Positions 53,191 to 64,000 of a stretch of 64,000 nt of DNA are shown here, in pieces. The DNA is taken from contig JARKIF010000031.1 in assembly GCA_029378245.1 (NCBI GenBank), positions 434,001 to 498,000 on the forward strand, in the 5' to 3' direction. Position numbers and translations under genes: made by a program. This DNA comes from Roridomyces roridus. Lineage: Eukaryota; Basidiomycota; Agaricomycetes; Agaricales; Mycenaceae. The first letter of the stretch is position 1; each line of letters begins with the position of its first letter. A model generated the notes under the pieces. That model was not told the DNA's origin, did no database searches, and saw only the letters and a list, made by a program, of their open reading frames with translations.

Positions 53191-56044
53191 CTGGACACTT
53201 CTATCCTCACTAATGTTCTTGCTACAACAGCGCCTCTGCATTTGACTTGCACCACCCGGGGAAACATTCTTTTCCATCCCAGCAATCTCTGTCCCTCATC
53301 CTGCAAGGCAATGCCCAACTCTGTGGCCAGGCTGCTGATGTACAAATGTGGGGTTGAGTGCTTTGCTGCACCATTGAAAAATCCGGCCCACAACCGTTGA
53401 CATGCCCTCAAGTAATCTTGCAGCTGCCCACTGTTTACCTTGATATGTCAGTAAGAATACATTCCACGGCCATGCCATTCATTGACCCACCTTTGCGTCC
53501 CACTCCTGAGTATTATAAAGTGCCGCACGGCAGTCCAACTTCAATAGATTCATTGCTTCCATCCAAAATAATATCTTCAAACTGCTGAACTGTAGCAAAC
53601 TCTTTGAGAGTCTGTCAACCATCTCGCTGTTGGTATGCTGGATCAATGTTAAGGCCGTTGCCCAGTACCTGCACGCATACTGAAGCTCTTTGGATATTTC
53701 TTCATTGACCCTGGATGCTAACCCTGGATCCTCCTCATCCCGCTTGTAAGATGACTGAAGGCCACACATATTGAAATGGAGTGAATTCTCCAGGATTCGG
53801 AAACAATCTGCTGCTCGCATAGCCAAGTAGTTGGCTGCAACTTCAGCATGTATGTATCGCTGAGGATCTGTGATGAAATCATCAAACGATTTGTGGTAGG
53901 AGTATACACATTTGTCTCTCTGGGAGATATAGAGCACAGCATAGAGTGCATCCACTCTGTGTTTGACAGCTTCCTCATCAATGTTGTCCAAGTGGTCAAC
54001 CACAAGTGGAGCAAGTTCCTGGACTGTTTGAGGTCTCCTTGAAGTCGCCACAATATACAGAATATGCTTTGAGAGTTCCACCTCAGTGCCTATATCTGGT
54101 AGAGCCTCATTGAGGATAGCCTTGTACAGGGTATCGGTAGGCAAATCCACAGTGCCAGATTTAGGCAGTCTGTCACTAGTGCGGATTTGTTGCATTCGTT
54201 TCTTGCGCTCTTTCTCTGACAATGTGAAACCTGCTGGAAAGAGAAGTCGTTTGACTGTTGCTGCATAGATAAAGATCCCTCCAGATTGTGCAACAATAAA
54301 GCTCAGGTCTGCTTCAGAGAGAGGCCCAAATTCGGCAGTGACAAATTTGTGCACATCATCCTGGGCTGTTTCAGGAGGGATCTGCTCCAATTGGTAGATG
54401 TTGCTGTTTTCCAGATGCTGACATTGTTCAACAATTGTGGGATGGGGTCGACTGGTGAGCAGGAACCTCAGGCCTTGCATTTCTTGTTTAACTGTAGCCA
54501 CTTGATGGATCAAATCTTGGATAAAATGTGCTCCTTCAATGCCTTCAATCTCATCCAGAGCATCAATCACTATGACTTGTGATGCTTGCTGACCTCCATG
54601 TTTCTTCAATGATTTCATCCATGGGCCAATTAGCAGCTCAGCCACATGGCGACTGGAAGCAGGAGTAAGCTGGTCAAGGTTCAAATCCCTCACAGCATAC
54701 GCATATGCAGTGTTCTCAGGGATGAGTTGGCGAACAATTGTAGGGATGATTGACACTCGAGCTCGAGCCTGCTCATCATTGCGGGCGCAAAAGAATGAGG
54801 CCCCAAACTGTTTGTGCCCCTGCAACCGCTTGCATAGTGTATAGGCCACAGTGGACTTGCCAGTACCAGCCATACCACTGAGCCAGAAAATTGGGGAAGT
54901 ATTGGGAGATTTATCCACTGCCCACTTTTCAAGTTTGTCCAGCAACTCTTTCCTAGTTTCGGGTGTGCATTCTCGCCTGGGTGATACTGCTGCTCCTGTA
55001 TCTGCATCAAACAAGGCTCTAGGTGCAAATGATGGGAGTATGGAAGCCTTGGATTGTTGTATCAGAATTGGTATCCCATTTTGAATGGAGAACATTACCA
55101 AGGCAAAGTCCACATTTTTCTTCACATCCCTAGCAATTGCCTGAGTCATTCTTTGCTGCTGGAGTGCTTAGAAGCTCTACTGTAAGATCAAAGACAGAGG
55201 GACTAACATGATAATCGTCTGTCCCTTGGTTCAGTGTGTCAATGCACTCAGTGATTTTGCCAGCAATTTCGTGTTGCTGATAGACTTTCTTTGCCACAGC
55301 CGTTGACTTGATATTGTGCATTTCCTTGGCTTGCTTTATAAGTAGGCTTGGAAGATTTAGTCAGTGTCATCATCATCAGGATTGACTCACTCTGCTAGCT
55401 TGTTGCTGCTTGCTGTAATATCGATATTGTACTTGTCACTCTCCAGGAGTACTCCTTCAACCTCTGCCAGCTGACCTGACAATTTGACAAGGGCATCCTC
55501 CAGAGCTTCTTTGTTCCCAATGTATTCCTGGAAATGAGCATAAGCAATGAACAATAACTAGCACAGAAAGTGTTATTACTGCTGCCACATCTGAAATGGT
55601 GTTGAAGATTTCAAAGGGAGTGTTGAAGGGCTGGGGAACGAAGGGTGCTATAAGTTTGGTGATCTGATGCAAACCCTGCCAAGTATGTTTGACCCTCTTG
55701 CCAATATCCTGTCTCCATGTCTCTGGTTGGGTTTCAGCAGCAGGTGCTTGACTCAGAGCAGCAGTATTAGGAGTTTCACCGTGCTCCTGGTGTTCTGTCA
55801 GCTGAATCCACAGCCGGCCCAATTTCTTGTTCAAGTTGTCTGACTTGAAAAGAGGAACTTCAACAACTTTTTCTCTGTTAGTTGGAAAATGACCATGTAG
55901 GGCTGAGACAAACCATGTGCAGTCCGAGATTTTTGGAGAAGATCTTGAATGGGAAAGGTCCCCTGGCAAACCAGCTTTGTCTTGTAAAGACCCCGGTGGA
56001 GAAGCTGAAATGTCAGTTGGGTAGCTGTTGGACAGCTGTCTCAT
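51735..56044 (-). CDS. NACHT-WD40 receptor (NLR/STAND), truncated by insertion
   Basis: Exons on the minus strand: 56044-55580, 55527-55391, 55346-55208, 55158-53491, and 53438 down to a stop at 51735 inside the inserted element. The N-terminal ~245 residues are helical (ITKLIAPFVPQPFNTPFEIF, LSGQLAEVEGVLLE), of the kind found ahead of NACHT in basidiomycete STAND proteins. NACHT: Walker A GMAGTGKST, Walker B VIVIDALDEIEG, and FLLTSRPHP as sensor. Then a helical linker and eleven WD40 repeats. The family senses non-self or endogenous cues through the repeats and oligomerises by NTP binding. The element removes the last three repeats and the tail. Base composition is more AT-rich than in neighbouring genes. 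A 5' exon upstream of 56044 is possible. Confidence 0.85.
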
Positions 56045-56696
56045 GAATTGTCAGTCTTGAAGCACATCTCAGATGCTTGGTACAAACATTTTGGATTCAT
56101 AATTCCAGTGTGGTTTGAGGCTCTTCAGTCTTGAAATCGGCAGAGCACCCGGTGACCTTGACATAAAAACGGGGTCGGAGCTTCCGGGGGAGTTGATCTG
56201 CACTTTGGACTACACCACGTGAATCAGTTATGGGGTTTCAAGGAGGATTCATGGCTGACCGAGTAGAGAATATGTCTTCATAGACATAGTGATGCTCGGG
56301 GAGAGAGAAGAGAGGGACATGTCCTGCCACGTAGCAGCCTCGAGGCCCTTGTCAAAATCTTCCCAGACCTGTCAGATTGTGGGAGAGATGCCACGGTCCC
56401 GGGCCGAGGAAAAACTTGAGATATTTTTGTAAAGCTGCTGCCACCAACGGGATACACGAGATGCGGCCGTTACATACATTGAGAAGCCGCACATGGATCT
56501 GGGATTCTGGGACCAGTGGAAGAAACGGCTCATTGATCGGCATGAGCCGTGTTTCAGTGAGATGCGGCTCATCGGAGTCGGAGTCATTTGCCCGTCGATC
56601 CATGATATTGAGTGCCAAGCCGACCACGTCCCGCCGTCTGCTTGACAGTTAACACCACGGGCCTGTGTGTCGAGGTCAAGTCGAGGTTTGCGGAAG
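56045..56696. other. Intergenic, presumed NLR promoter side
   Basis: No supported gene. Short frames near 56352-56652 lack any family. Confidence 0.4.
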
Positions 56697-57053
56697 TAGG
56701 GTTGGACACGGGTCTAGACCCGTACGGGTAAAACCCGCGGGTCGCACAGGTACGGGTACAGGTCAGAGATTCTGACCCGGCTCGAACCCGTGGCTGACCC
56801 GTGCGCGCGGCCACTACGTCGGCATGGGCGGCATCAAGTTTCCGCGGGTTTTTTGATGAAAGTCTGTTATTGCAAGGTGAAATCGACAAGGACGTGGACC
56901 ATTTGAACTCACTTCGCTCTTTTTCAGACCAAATCCACGGGTATACCCGCGGGTATACGGGGTGTGACCCGTACCCGTGCGGGTCGGGTCAAGCACCGGG
57001 TACGGGTACGGGTCGGCCTTCTGTGACCCGTACCCGACCCGTGTCCAACCCTA
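56697..57053. mobile_element. hAT-like MITE, 357 bp
   Basis: TAGGGTTGGACACGGGTC at the left and its exact complement at the right end, flanked by 8-bp duplications TGCGGAAG (56689-56696) and TGTGGAAG (57054-57061) with one mismatch. 8-bp duplications and TAGGG-type ends fit the hAT superfamily. The interior is full of ACCCGTACCCG/CGGGTACGGGT words and has no transposase. Confidence 0.8.
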
Positions 57054-57230
57054 TGTGGAAGTGACAAAGACGTCCGAGTCGGAGTTGCAGCATTGGACTC
57101 GCCCAAAAGATATTTGAAGTCTGTAAACTACGGCTAAGTAATACATATGTATGTACTTGGAATGAGGGCACACCGCACCCAGGGCCAATGAATCTGCTCG
57201 GGCCGATGACACACGTCATCTTGGCAAGCT

Positions 57231-57694
57231 GCGGATACAAGAGGCCAGTGAGATTCAGATCGGGTACAGCATCAACAGCACGTGCCGTCGACTGCCCCAT
57301 TTGCCCAGACAGGACTTTGTGAATACGGGGTGCATACAATAGATACAACATATGAGAAAGAGCTCTGGATATGATTTTATTCATCCTTAAGAATTGTCCA
57401 TAGCTCAGAGGAAGGCCAGCCAGCGAAATGGCCTGGCTTGATCGGCATTGACATCTATTTTCCCATGATGAGCTCATTGCAGAACAGTGCTGAAATATCG
57501 CATTTATCTTCGCCGCCGTGTCGAGATAAATACTTAGAGATGACATGGGAGGTTGTATTTCTATGATTCAGTGCTTACATGGACCATTCCCCACCCAAAA
57601 TACCTTGGAAAGCGCTCGACTCCCAAATGGGGCAGTATGCGGCACGTGCTGTTGATGCTGTACCCGATCTGAATCTCACTGGCCTCTTGTGCGG
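57231..57694. repeat. Fold-back inverted repeat, ~70-bp arms
   Basis: 57231-57303 and 57624-57694 are inverted copies, identical over about 45 bp (arm core GCACGTGCTGTTGATGCTGT) and nearly so over 70. About 320 bp of loop lies between. No coding content is evident in loop or arms. 57695-58642 shows no gene; it includes the promoter of the first GH71 gene. Confidence 0.7.
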
Positions 57695-58642
57695 ATATGC
57701 CGCGGAAGCGGCTTGTACGCTTAACTGTGAATGCGTCACCTCCGGCCGGCCATCAAGGGATCAAACCGTGCCGAAGGTTCAACCCTCACATACATGCAGC
57801 TACAACTTGTTCGTCAGCTGTATCGTAAATAGTCTGTCTACGAAAGACTAGCCGCTACCCATATAGCCCAATCTAATGTGTAGAAGGTCTAACACTCAAA
57901 GCTGATCTTGATGGACATAGCTTACCATTTTTGGAGGTCCCGACAGTCGCTGAGGTCCATGCCAAGGCTTGACTCGGAGCCCCTCCCCGCTGGGATCATG
58001 AAGGAGTAAGAAAGGTTGACACCAAGATCTCGTGGATTCGCAGGGTAGGGTGCATTTTGAACCGGGACTTGAACGGACGGTGAGTGTGGAAGTCTCCACA
58101 TGCTGATCGGCCCACTTCGGCCGAGTGATGTCAGGTTTCAGAAGACACTGACGTCATCGATGCGGGAGCAATTCTTTCTCTTCGACCTTGTGCCACGCAC
58201 GACGGCTTGAAGCCCTTGCCCAAGTTGAAGTCCAGCCACTCGTCCCGAGGAAATACTGAACTTTCTTCCGAGCCGTTTGGAAACCAACCGGTACCTGAGC
58301 TGTACCTTACAAAGTGACATACCGCCGATCATCGCCTTTCCGTTTTTTCTACCTGCTGCAGCACCATCGCGCCCACCGTGACCTTGTTCTGTAAAAATGC
58401 CATTAATATCCTCGTCTCCCTCACGCTGTGCGAGTACAAGTAATCACCCACCGCTGGAGGAATACTGGCGGCCGCTTGTGGTTACCGCTGGACACCGCGT
58501 GTGTGCTGGTTGATGGCACCAGATACCAGGTGCTTATCGGTCCGCGATCATGTGTGGGTCACCTTTATAGTACACACGTTGATTTTGTCGCAGCTACATA
58601 CTCTCTTTTTCTACTCGTTCTTTCTACCACCACGCTCCTTCC

Positions 58643-60793
58643 ATGCGATTCTTCGCCGCGGTCCTCGCTCTCGCGTCTGTCACAACCACCGCGACCGCCA
58701 CCACCACGCGTTATTCGAAGCGCTCCCACAAACGGGTCCCTCTCCCTGCGAATTCTTCTCAAGTGCGGGATGATCCCACGGAGCTTCTGAAGCGGGACGG
58801 GACGAAATACGTCTTCATGCACCATGTACGTCGCCGAGTTTGCGTTCTTCAACAAAATAATCTCATTCGGGCTGTAGATTATTGGCAGTAAGTCCGATGT
58901 CGTCGACTCGATATGAACTCAACGGCGGCTCCTTCTTGCTCTTTCAGACACGTAAGTCTGCGCACGCTTCGTCAGTGGCGGGCACTCACGACTCTTTACA
59001 GGTTCAGCTACACTATCGACACATGGAAGGACGATATCCAGCAGATCGCAGCCAAAGGGGTGTACGTATCTCTGTGTACATCCACGATAAACGCTAACCT
59101 CCGCCCAGCGACGCCATCGCGCTCAACATCGGCGGTGACTCGTGGCAGATGACGCAAGTCAGCAACGCCTACGCCGCCTCGCAAGCCCTCGGCTTGCCCA
59201 TCAAGTTTTTCCTTAGCTTCGACTTTACGACCAACCTCGGGTGCTCCCTCCCCGACATCGTCTCACGGACGCAGCAGTTCTCTGGGCTCCCCGCACAGTT
59301 CATGGTCAACGGGAAGCCCATGATCTCGAGCTATTCCGGAGATTGTCTCGGTAATGCCGGGTGGCAGAGCCTGAAGGACCAGACGAATGCGTATCTCATG
59401 CCGTTCATTTGGGGGCTGGAGGGTAACTTTGGGAGTTATCCGAGTTTGGACTCTTGGTATTGGTGAGTGGCGTCGACGTTCTGAAATGATGTCTTCTTAC
59501 CGACCTTTCTTCAGCTGGGGCTGCGCGTGGCCACAGGACGACTCCGACAAGACGGTGAGTTATTCCTTTGTACCAGTTATCTGGGCTTATTGTTCTCATA
59601 GACGGCGGACGACGAATACTGTAGGAACCCCCATCTTTTTGGCCGTCTCCGCTGATAACTCTCGCAGACATCAGCCAGCTGGGATCCAAGTACGCTGCGA
59701 CCGTCAGCATGTGGTTCTTGTACGTCCCTCCCTCCATCCACTCTCGATACGCCAGCTGAACGCCGTATAGCACGCACCTCTCCGACAAGAATCGCATTCT
59801 CCGCTCCGACGACTGGTTGATCAACACCCGTTGGGAGCAGCTCGTTGCCATGCGCGATCAACTCACGTTCGTGGAGATGGTCACCTGGTGCGTGCGCTTC
59901 TTATCCGGTATATATCATTTTTTGAACTTCCAGGAACGACTTTGGCGAATCTGATTAGTGGGTCAATTCAACTCCGTTGTGACTGAATTGACCTGACACG
60001 GAATAGTTTTGGACCGGTGACGGCCGACCAGCCCGCGGGCACGACGTGGGCAGACGGGTACCCGCATACAGCGTGGTTCGATATGAGTGACTATTATATC
60101 AAGGCGCGTCTCGTTTATTCTGCTTTTCCTGCATCGTGTCGAATACTCTTCAAGGCGTTCAAAACTGGGGTGTATCCCGCGATCACTGTGAGTGCCTGCG
60201 TCTCGGTCGAATACTCGTGTTGACAGTGTCCTAGCAAGACGTGATTTACTATTGGGCTCGGCCTCACCCGCACGACGCCATCGTCAGCGGCGATGGCGCC
60301 CAACCGGATAATTGGGATTGGACCCAGGTACGTCTGTTATTGGACGTTCTTTCCCGATGCCAATCCTTCGTAGGATTATCTCTGGGTCGCTGCATTCTGC
60401 AGCTCGACTTGCACGGTTACCCTCCAGTCTGGATCCCCGGCGGCGACACCATTTGTTAACCTCCCGGCTGGAGTCAACAAACTCCAGATCCCTCTCTCTG
60501 CGGGCAAGGTCACTGTGTCCATGATAAAGGTGCGAAGCCAGCTCGTTTGTCGAATTGAAATTTACCTGATTCCATTGAACTAGAACGGACAGACGGTGAT
60601 CAGCAAGACCGAGCAGGGTTTCACGTATACCACTACCCCGACCAAGTGTGAGTTGATTTTGATTTTGCTGCGTGACGAGTTGGGTTGTTGACGCTATCTC
60701 TAGATAACTTCAATGCGTTCGTTGGGGCTGCATGTAAGACCTTTCTCTTACGGTCATCAGGTTGGCTGAAGCGCTGTTTTAGATCCAAGCTAG
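58643..60793 (+). CDS. GH71 alpha-1,3-glucanase (mutanase), tandem copy 1
   Basis: Secreted enzyme cutting alpha-1,3-glucan, a fungal cell-wall polymer. Signal peptide MRFFAAVLALASVTTTATAT, then a KR site. Family blocks: KYVFMHH, YTIDTWKDDIQQIAAKGVDA, IALNIGGDSWQ, FFLSFDFTTNLGCS, GKPMISSYSGDCLG, FIWGLEGNFGSYPS, TFVEMVTWNDFGES, YYWARPHPHDA. Exons: 58643-58825, 58878-58887, 58948-58951, 59002-59061, 59109-59462, 59515-59554, 59602-59620, 59668-59719, 59771-59887, 59934-59957, 60007-60103, then several more to the stop at 60791-60793. The third exon is only 4 nt (ACAC). The intron after 60103 has a GC donor where copy 2 has GT. TATA-like TTTATAGTA near 58563. Confidence 0.85.
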
Positions 60794-62000
60794 GCGCTGG
60801 CTCCTACCGCCGCAAACACCACTAAAACGACGCGACTCACAGGCCTTGATGGTTTTGTGCGAATATAATAGATGCTAAATTGTAAGGAGACACTGGTCTG
60901 ATATAGGGAATTGTAGAGGATAAACAGAGATTTGATTTGGGTTTCATGTAGAGGTTTTTCGATTCAAGTCTTCGGAGCACGAGAGATGCGAAGCCGGCGA
61001 GAGAGGCTCGCTACCACGTAGTGGCGGGGATCACTCTCCCCGGAAATCTGAAATCGTGAGCCACCGACAGTCGTGATATTCTAAAATGCGGGGAATTCTC
61101 ATATGTATCACTTGTTGGAAAATGTGTTGTACTGTGGATAAGCCAAGGGCGGGGTGCACGAGATTGTGTCGGTCTGGCTGGGACGCGAAGCGGGTTGCTA
61201 CGCGTTTGAAAGTTCGTCCAATCGTTGAACCAACACTCCGTCTCCTCGTTCACCCTGGAGCTCCGTGCTGAGTAGGCTGCGATGAGGATTTGGTGTCATT
61301 GACAATAGTCTGCTGTGGATCCCCAAGTGCAGGGTGCATTTTGAACGGGGAAGAGTTGAACACGAGGTTCTCGGCCGTGCTCACTTCGGCCGATAACGAT
61401 TGCCGGTTTCAGAAGTTCACACGCTGCCACCATCAATTCGGGAACAATTTCTCTGGCTTGAATCGCCATGTCGTCTCGACGCCCAGCAGACCCGACTTCA
61501 TGGATCGCTCTTTCCCTCAAGTAGAGCATTGCAACTCGTCACGATGAAAGGTTCAAGGTTCTTGCGGGTCGTCTTGGCAACCAGGTACCTGTCTTGGTGC
61601 CGATCGCAGCCTTTCAGTTTTTCTGGTGTTCGTGCTCCCTTGTCGTTGAAGCGCCTTGAACCTTGGTCTACCATCGCCACTACCTTGCTCTAGCCTATAT
61701 GAACATCCTTCACCACCAACCGAGCACTTGTCCTCCCCACGCTGAGTTTGTAGAAAGCAGCGTGTCGATCGCACGTCGATTCGCACTTATCAGTCCGCCG
61801 ACTCGGACCTCCGCGATCATGCTTTCCGGCGGCGCTGACGAAGAGCGCCAAGTGTCAGTGTCTCAGACCCCTGCAATTGAATAGTGACATTGAGGAGTCA
61901 TTGAGGGGCGCGTTTGGGTACACCTTTATCCTTGTTATAATAGCACACGTTGATTCAGTCCACAGATACTCCTCCTTCCTTCTACCACCACGCTCATTCT
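60794..62000. other. Intergenic, duplicated GH71 upstream region
   Basis: From about 61325 the text (GGGTGCATTTTGAAC, then CACTTCGGCCGA, TTTCAGAAG and GGGA-CAATT blocks) repeats 58048-58230 upstream of copy 1, so promoter and gene were duplicated together. No other gene seen. Confidence 0.6.
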
Positions 62001-64000
62001 ATGCGGTTCTTCGCCGCCGTCCTCAGCCTCGCGGCTGCCGCCACCGCCGCCACTGCGCGCTACTCTAAGCGCTCCGACGACCAAGGCCTTGCCCTCCACA
62101 AACGGGCCCCTCTCCCTTCCAATTCTTCTCAAGTGCAGGATGACCCCACGGAGCTTCTGAAACGCGACGGAACGAAATACGTTTTCATGCATCATGTACG
62201 TTGCCCAGCTCCCTTTATTCGGCGAACCAGTCTCATTCGGGCTGTAGATTGTTGGCAGTAAGTCGGCCGTCGTTGACTTGATATGAACTCAACGGCCATC
62301 CTTTCCTTTGTCAGACACGTAAGTCTGCCTGGAGCGCACTTGTCAGTGGCGGGCGCTCACGGCTTGACAGGTACAGCTACACTCTCGACACATGGAAGGA
62401 CGATATCCAGCAGATCGCTGCCAAAGGAGTGTACGTAGTATCTCTGTGTGCCATCCAATGACAGACGTTAACATCCGCTCAGCGACGCCATCGCGCTCAA
62501 CATCGGCGGTGACGCGTGGCAGATGACTCAAGTCGGCAACGCCTACGCTGCCGCCCAGGCCCTCGGCTTCCCCACCAAGTTGTTCTTCAGCTTCGACTTT
62601 ACGACCAACCTCGGGTGCTCTCTCTCCGACATCGTCTCGCGGACGAAGCAGTTCTCTGGCCACCCCGCGCAGTTCAAGGTCAACGGAAAGCCCATGATCT
62701 CGAGCTACGCTGGGGACTGTCTCGGGAACGGCGGCTGGCAGAGCTTGAAGGACCAGACGAATGCGTATATTATGCCGTTCATCTGGGGGCTGGAGGGTAA
62801 TTTTGGGAGTTATCCGAGCATGGACTCGTGGTATTGGTGAGTGATGTCAACGTTCCGCAAGCGTGTCTTCTCATCGGGTCTTCTTCAGCTGGGGCTGCGC
62901 GTGGCCGCAGGGTAACTACGACAAGAACGTGAGTTGTTTGTTCGAACCACTGCTTTCGGGCTTACTGTTATTTTCTAGACGGACGACGACAATTACTGTG
63001 CGCTCCCCTATCCGGTTTGTCGTCTCCGCTGACAACTCTCGCAGACATCAGCCAGTTGGGATCCAAGTACGCTACGACCGTCAGCATGTGGTTCTAGTAC
63101 GTCCCCTCATTCAAACACTTTCGATGCGCTGGCTGAACGTCGCATAGCACACACCTTTCGGACAAGAACCGTCTTCTCCGCTCGGACGACTGGTTGATCA
63201 ACAGCCGCTGGGAGCAGCTCGTCGCCATGCGTGATAAGCTCACGTTCGTTGAGATGGTCACCTGGTGCGTGCTCCTCTTACTCGCATTATATCCTCCCCT
63301 GAATCCTTTGAACTCCACAGGAACGACTTTGGTGAATCCGATTAGTGCGTCAAACCAACTCCGCCCATCGACTTTAATTGAGCCGGAATAGCTTTGGCCC
63401 GGTGAGAGTTGACCAGCCCGCTGGCACGACGTGGGCAGACGGGTACCCGCATACGGCGTGGTATGATATGAGCGAGTATTATATCAAGGTGCGTCTCGTT
63501 CTGTCTTCTTTTCCCGCGTCGACGTCGTGCTGAATACTCTTCCAAGGCGTTCAAAACTGGAGTGTACCCTACGATCACTGTGAGCTGCTTCGTCTCGGAA
63601 GAATACTCGTGCTGACAATATTCTAGCAAGACGTGATATACTATTGGGCGCGGCCCCACCCGCACGATGCCATCGTCAACGATGGCAACCGGCCGGATAA
63701 TTGGGATTGGACTCAGGTATGTTTGTCGTTTCTCCCTTGCATTCAACCCAACCCTTGCGTAGGATTATCTCTGGGTCGCGGCATTCTGCAGCTCGACTTG
63801 CACGGTTACACTCCAGTCTGGGTCTCCGGGGGCGACGACGTTCAGCAACTTGCCCGCTGGTGTCAATAAGCTCAAGATTCCGCTCTCAGCGGGGCGGGTC
63901 ACTGTGTCTATGATCAAGGTGCGTGCAATTGGGTCGCTTTGCCGTATTGGATTCTAATTCCCTTCAAACAGAGTGGACAGACGGTGATCAGCAAGACGGA
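62001..64000 (+). CDS. GH71 alpha-1,3-glucanase, tandem copy 2, 3' end outside window
   Basis: Same architecture as copy 1: exon 1 62001-62195 with signal peptide (MRFFAAVLSLAAAATAATAR), exon 2 62248-62257, microexon 62315-62318, 62371-62430, 62483-62836, 62889-62928, 62979-62997 and so on. Internal exon lengths equal copy 1 (60, 354, 40 and 19 bp). Exon 1 is four codons longer, with DDQGLALHKR before the KRAPLPSNSSQ block. All donors seen here are GT, including GTGCGT at 63489 where copy 1 has GC. The window ends in the exon starting at 63972. Secreted cell-wall-glucan hydrolase, possibly in autolysis, mycoparasitism or wall remodelling. Confidence 0.85.

Noticed and set aside
51656..53400. 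Long open frames on both strands across the WD40 array
   Set aside because: They are shadows of the 126-bp WD40-coding repeat, which is open in several frames; only the minus frame with SVAFSPDGKQ...IWDAATG has family sense.

Overview
The window is nuclear DNA of a filamentous basidiomycete, most likely an Agaricomycete. Genes are split by many introns of 43-62 bp with GTGCGT/GTGAGT-type donors, CTGAC/CTAAC-like branch points and CAG/TAG acceptors. It carries lineage-expanded F-box proteins, a NACHT-WD40 receptor, GH71 alpha-1,3-glucanases, a PHO80-like cyclin and a cytosolic-type Mn superoxide dismutase. No rRNA or canonical tRNA gene was found.

Layout. 1-34.6 kb is a birth-and-death nursery of F-box genes. 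Eight members of one family share the same three intron positions (phases 2, 0, 1). They lie at 3344-5323 (+, wrecked), 6148-7476 (-), 9409-10909 (+), 11241-12419 (+, pseudogene), 16381-17668 (-), 22332-23656 (-), 26039-27353 (+, one frameshift) and 33354-34601 (+, more distant). Orphan last exons of the family are scattered between them. Larger F-box/LRR-like genes lie at 3-1077 (cut by the window edge), 17797-19417, 28400-30049, 30595-32221 and, frameshifted, 43747-46000. Other genes in this half are an opine-dehydrogenase-like gene (14750-15916) and the cyclin (19627-20806).

34.7-50 kb mixes housekeeping-type genes (MnSOD 37356-38176, aquaporin 40686-42127, a disordered protein 48835-50028) with decayed genes. 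It also holds three clusters of short repeats built around a tRNA T-arm/B-box-like core, usually followed by an oligo-T run.

50.7-56.0 kb is a NACHT-WD40 (NLR/STAND) gene whose 14 near-identical WD40 repeats are split by a 344-bp terminal-inverted-repeat element. 56.7-57.7 kb holds a hAT-like MITE and a fold-back repeat. 58.6-64.0 kb is a tandem duplication of a secreted GH71 alpha-1,3-glucanase, each copy with a 4-nt microexon; the second copy runs off the window.

How it fits together. There is no operon logic. The dominant process is duplication and decay: segmental duplication (about 1.4-5.3 kb against 7.8-10.9 kb), duplication of a divergent F-box pair with reciprocal loss, tandem GH71 duplication, and repeated insertion of small mobile elements into coding sequence. 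F-box genes (substrate adaptors of SCF ubiquitin ligases) and NACHT-WD40 genes (non-self recognition) are both rapidly evolving accessory families in such fungi. Exon boundaries here were inferred from reading phase, splice motifs and comparison of paralogues within the window, without transcript data.
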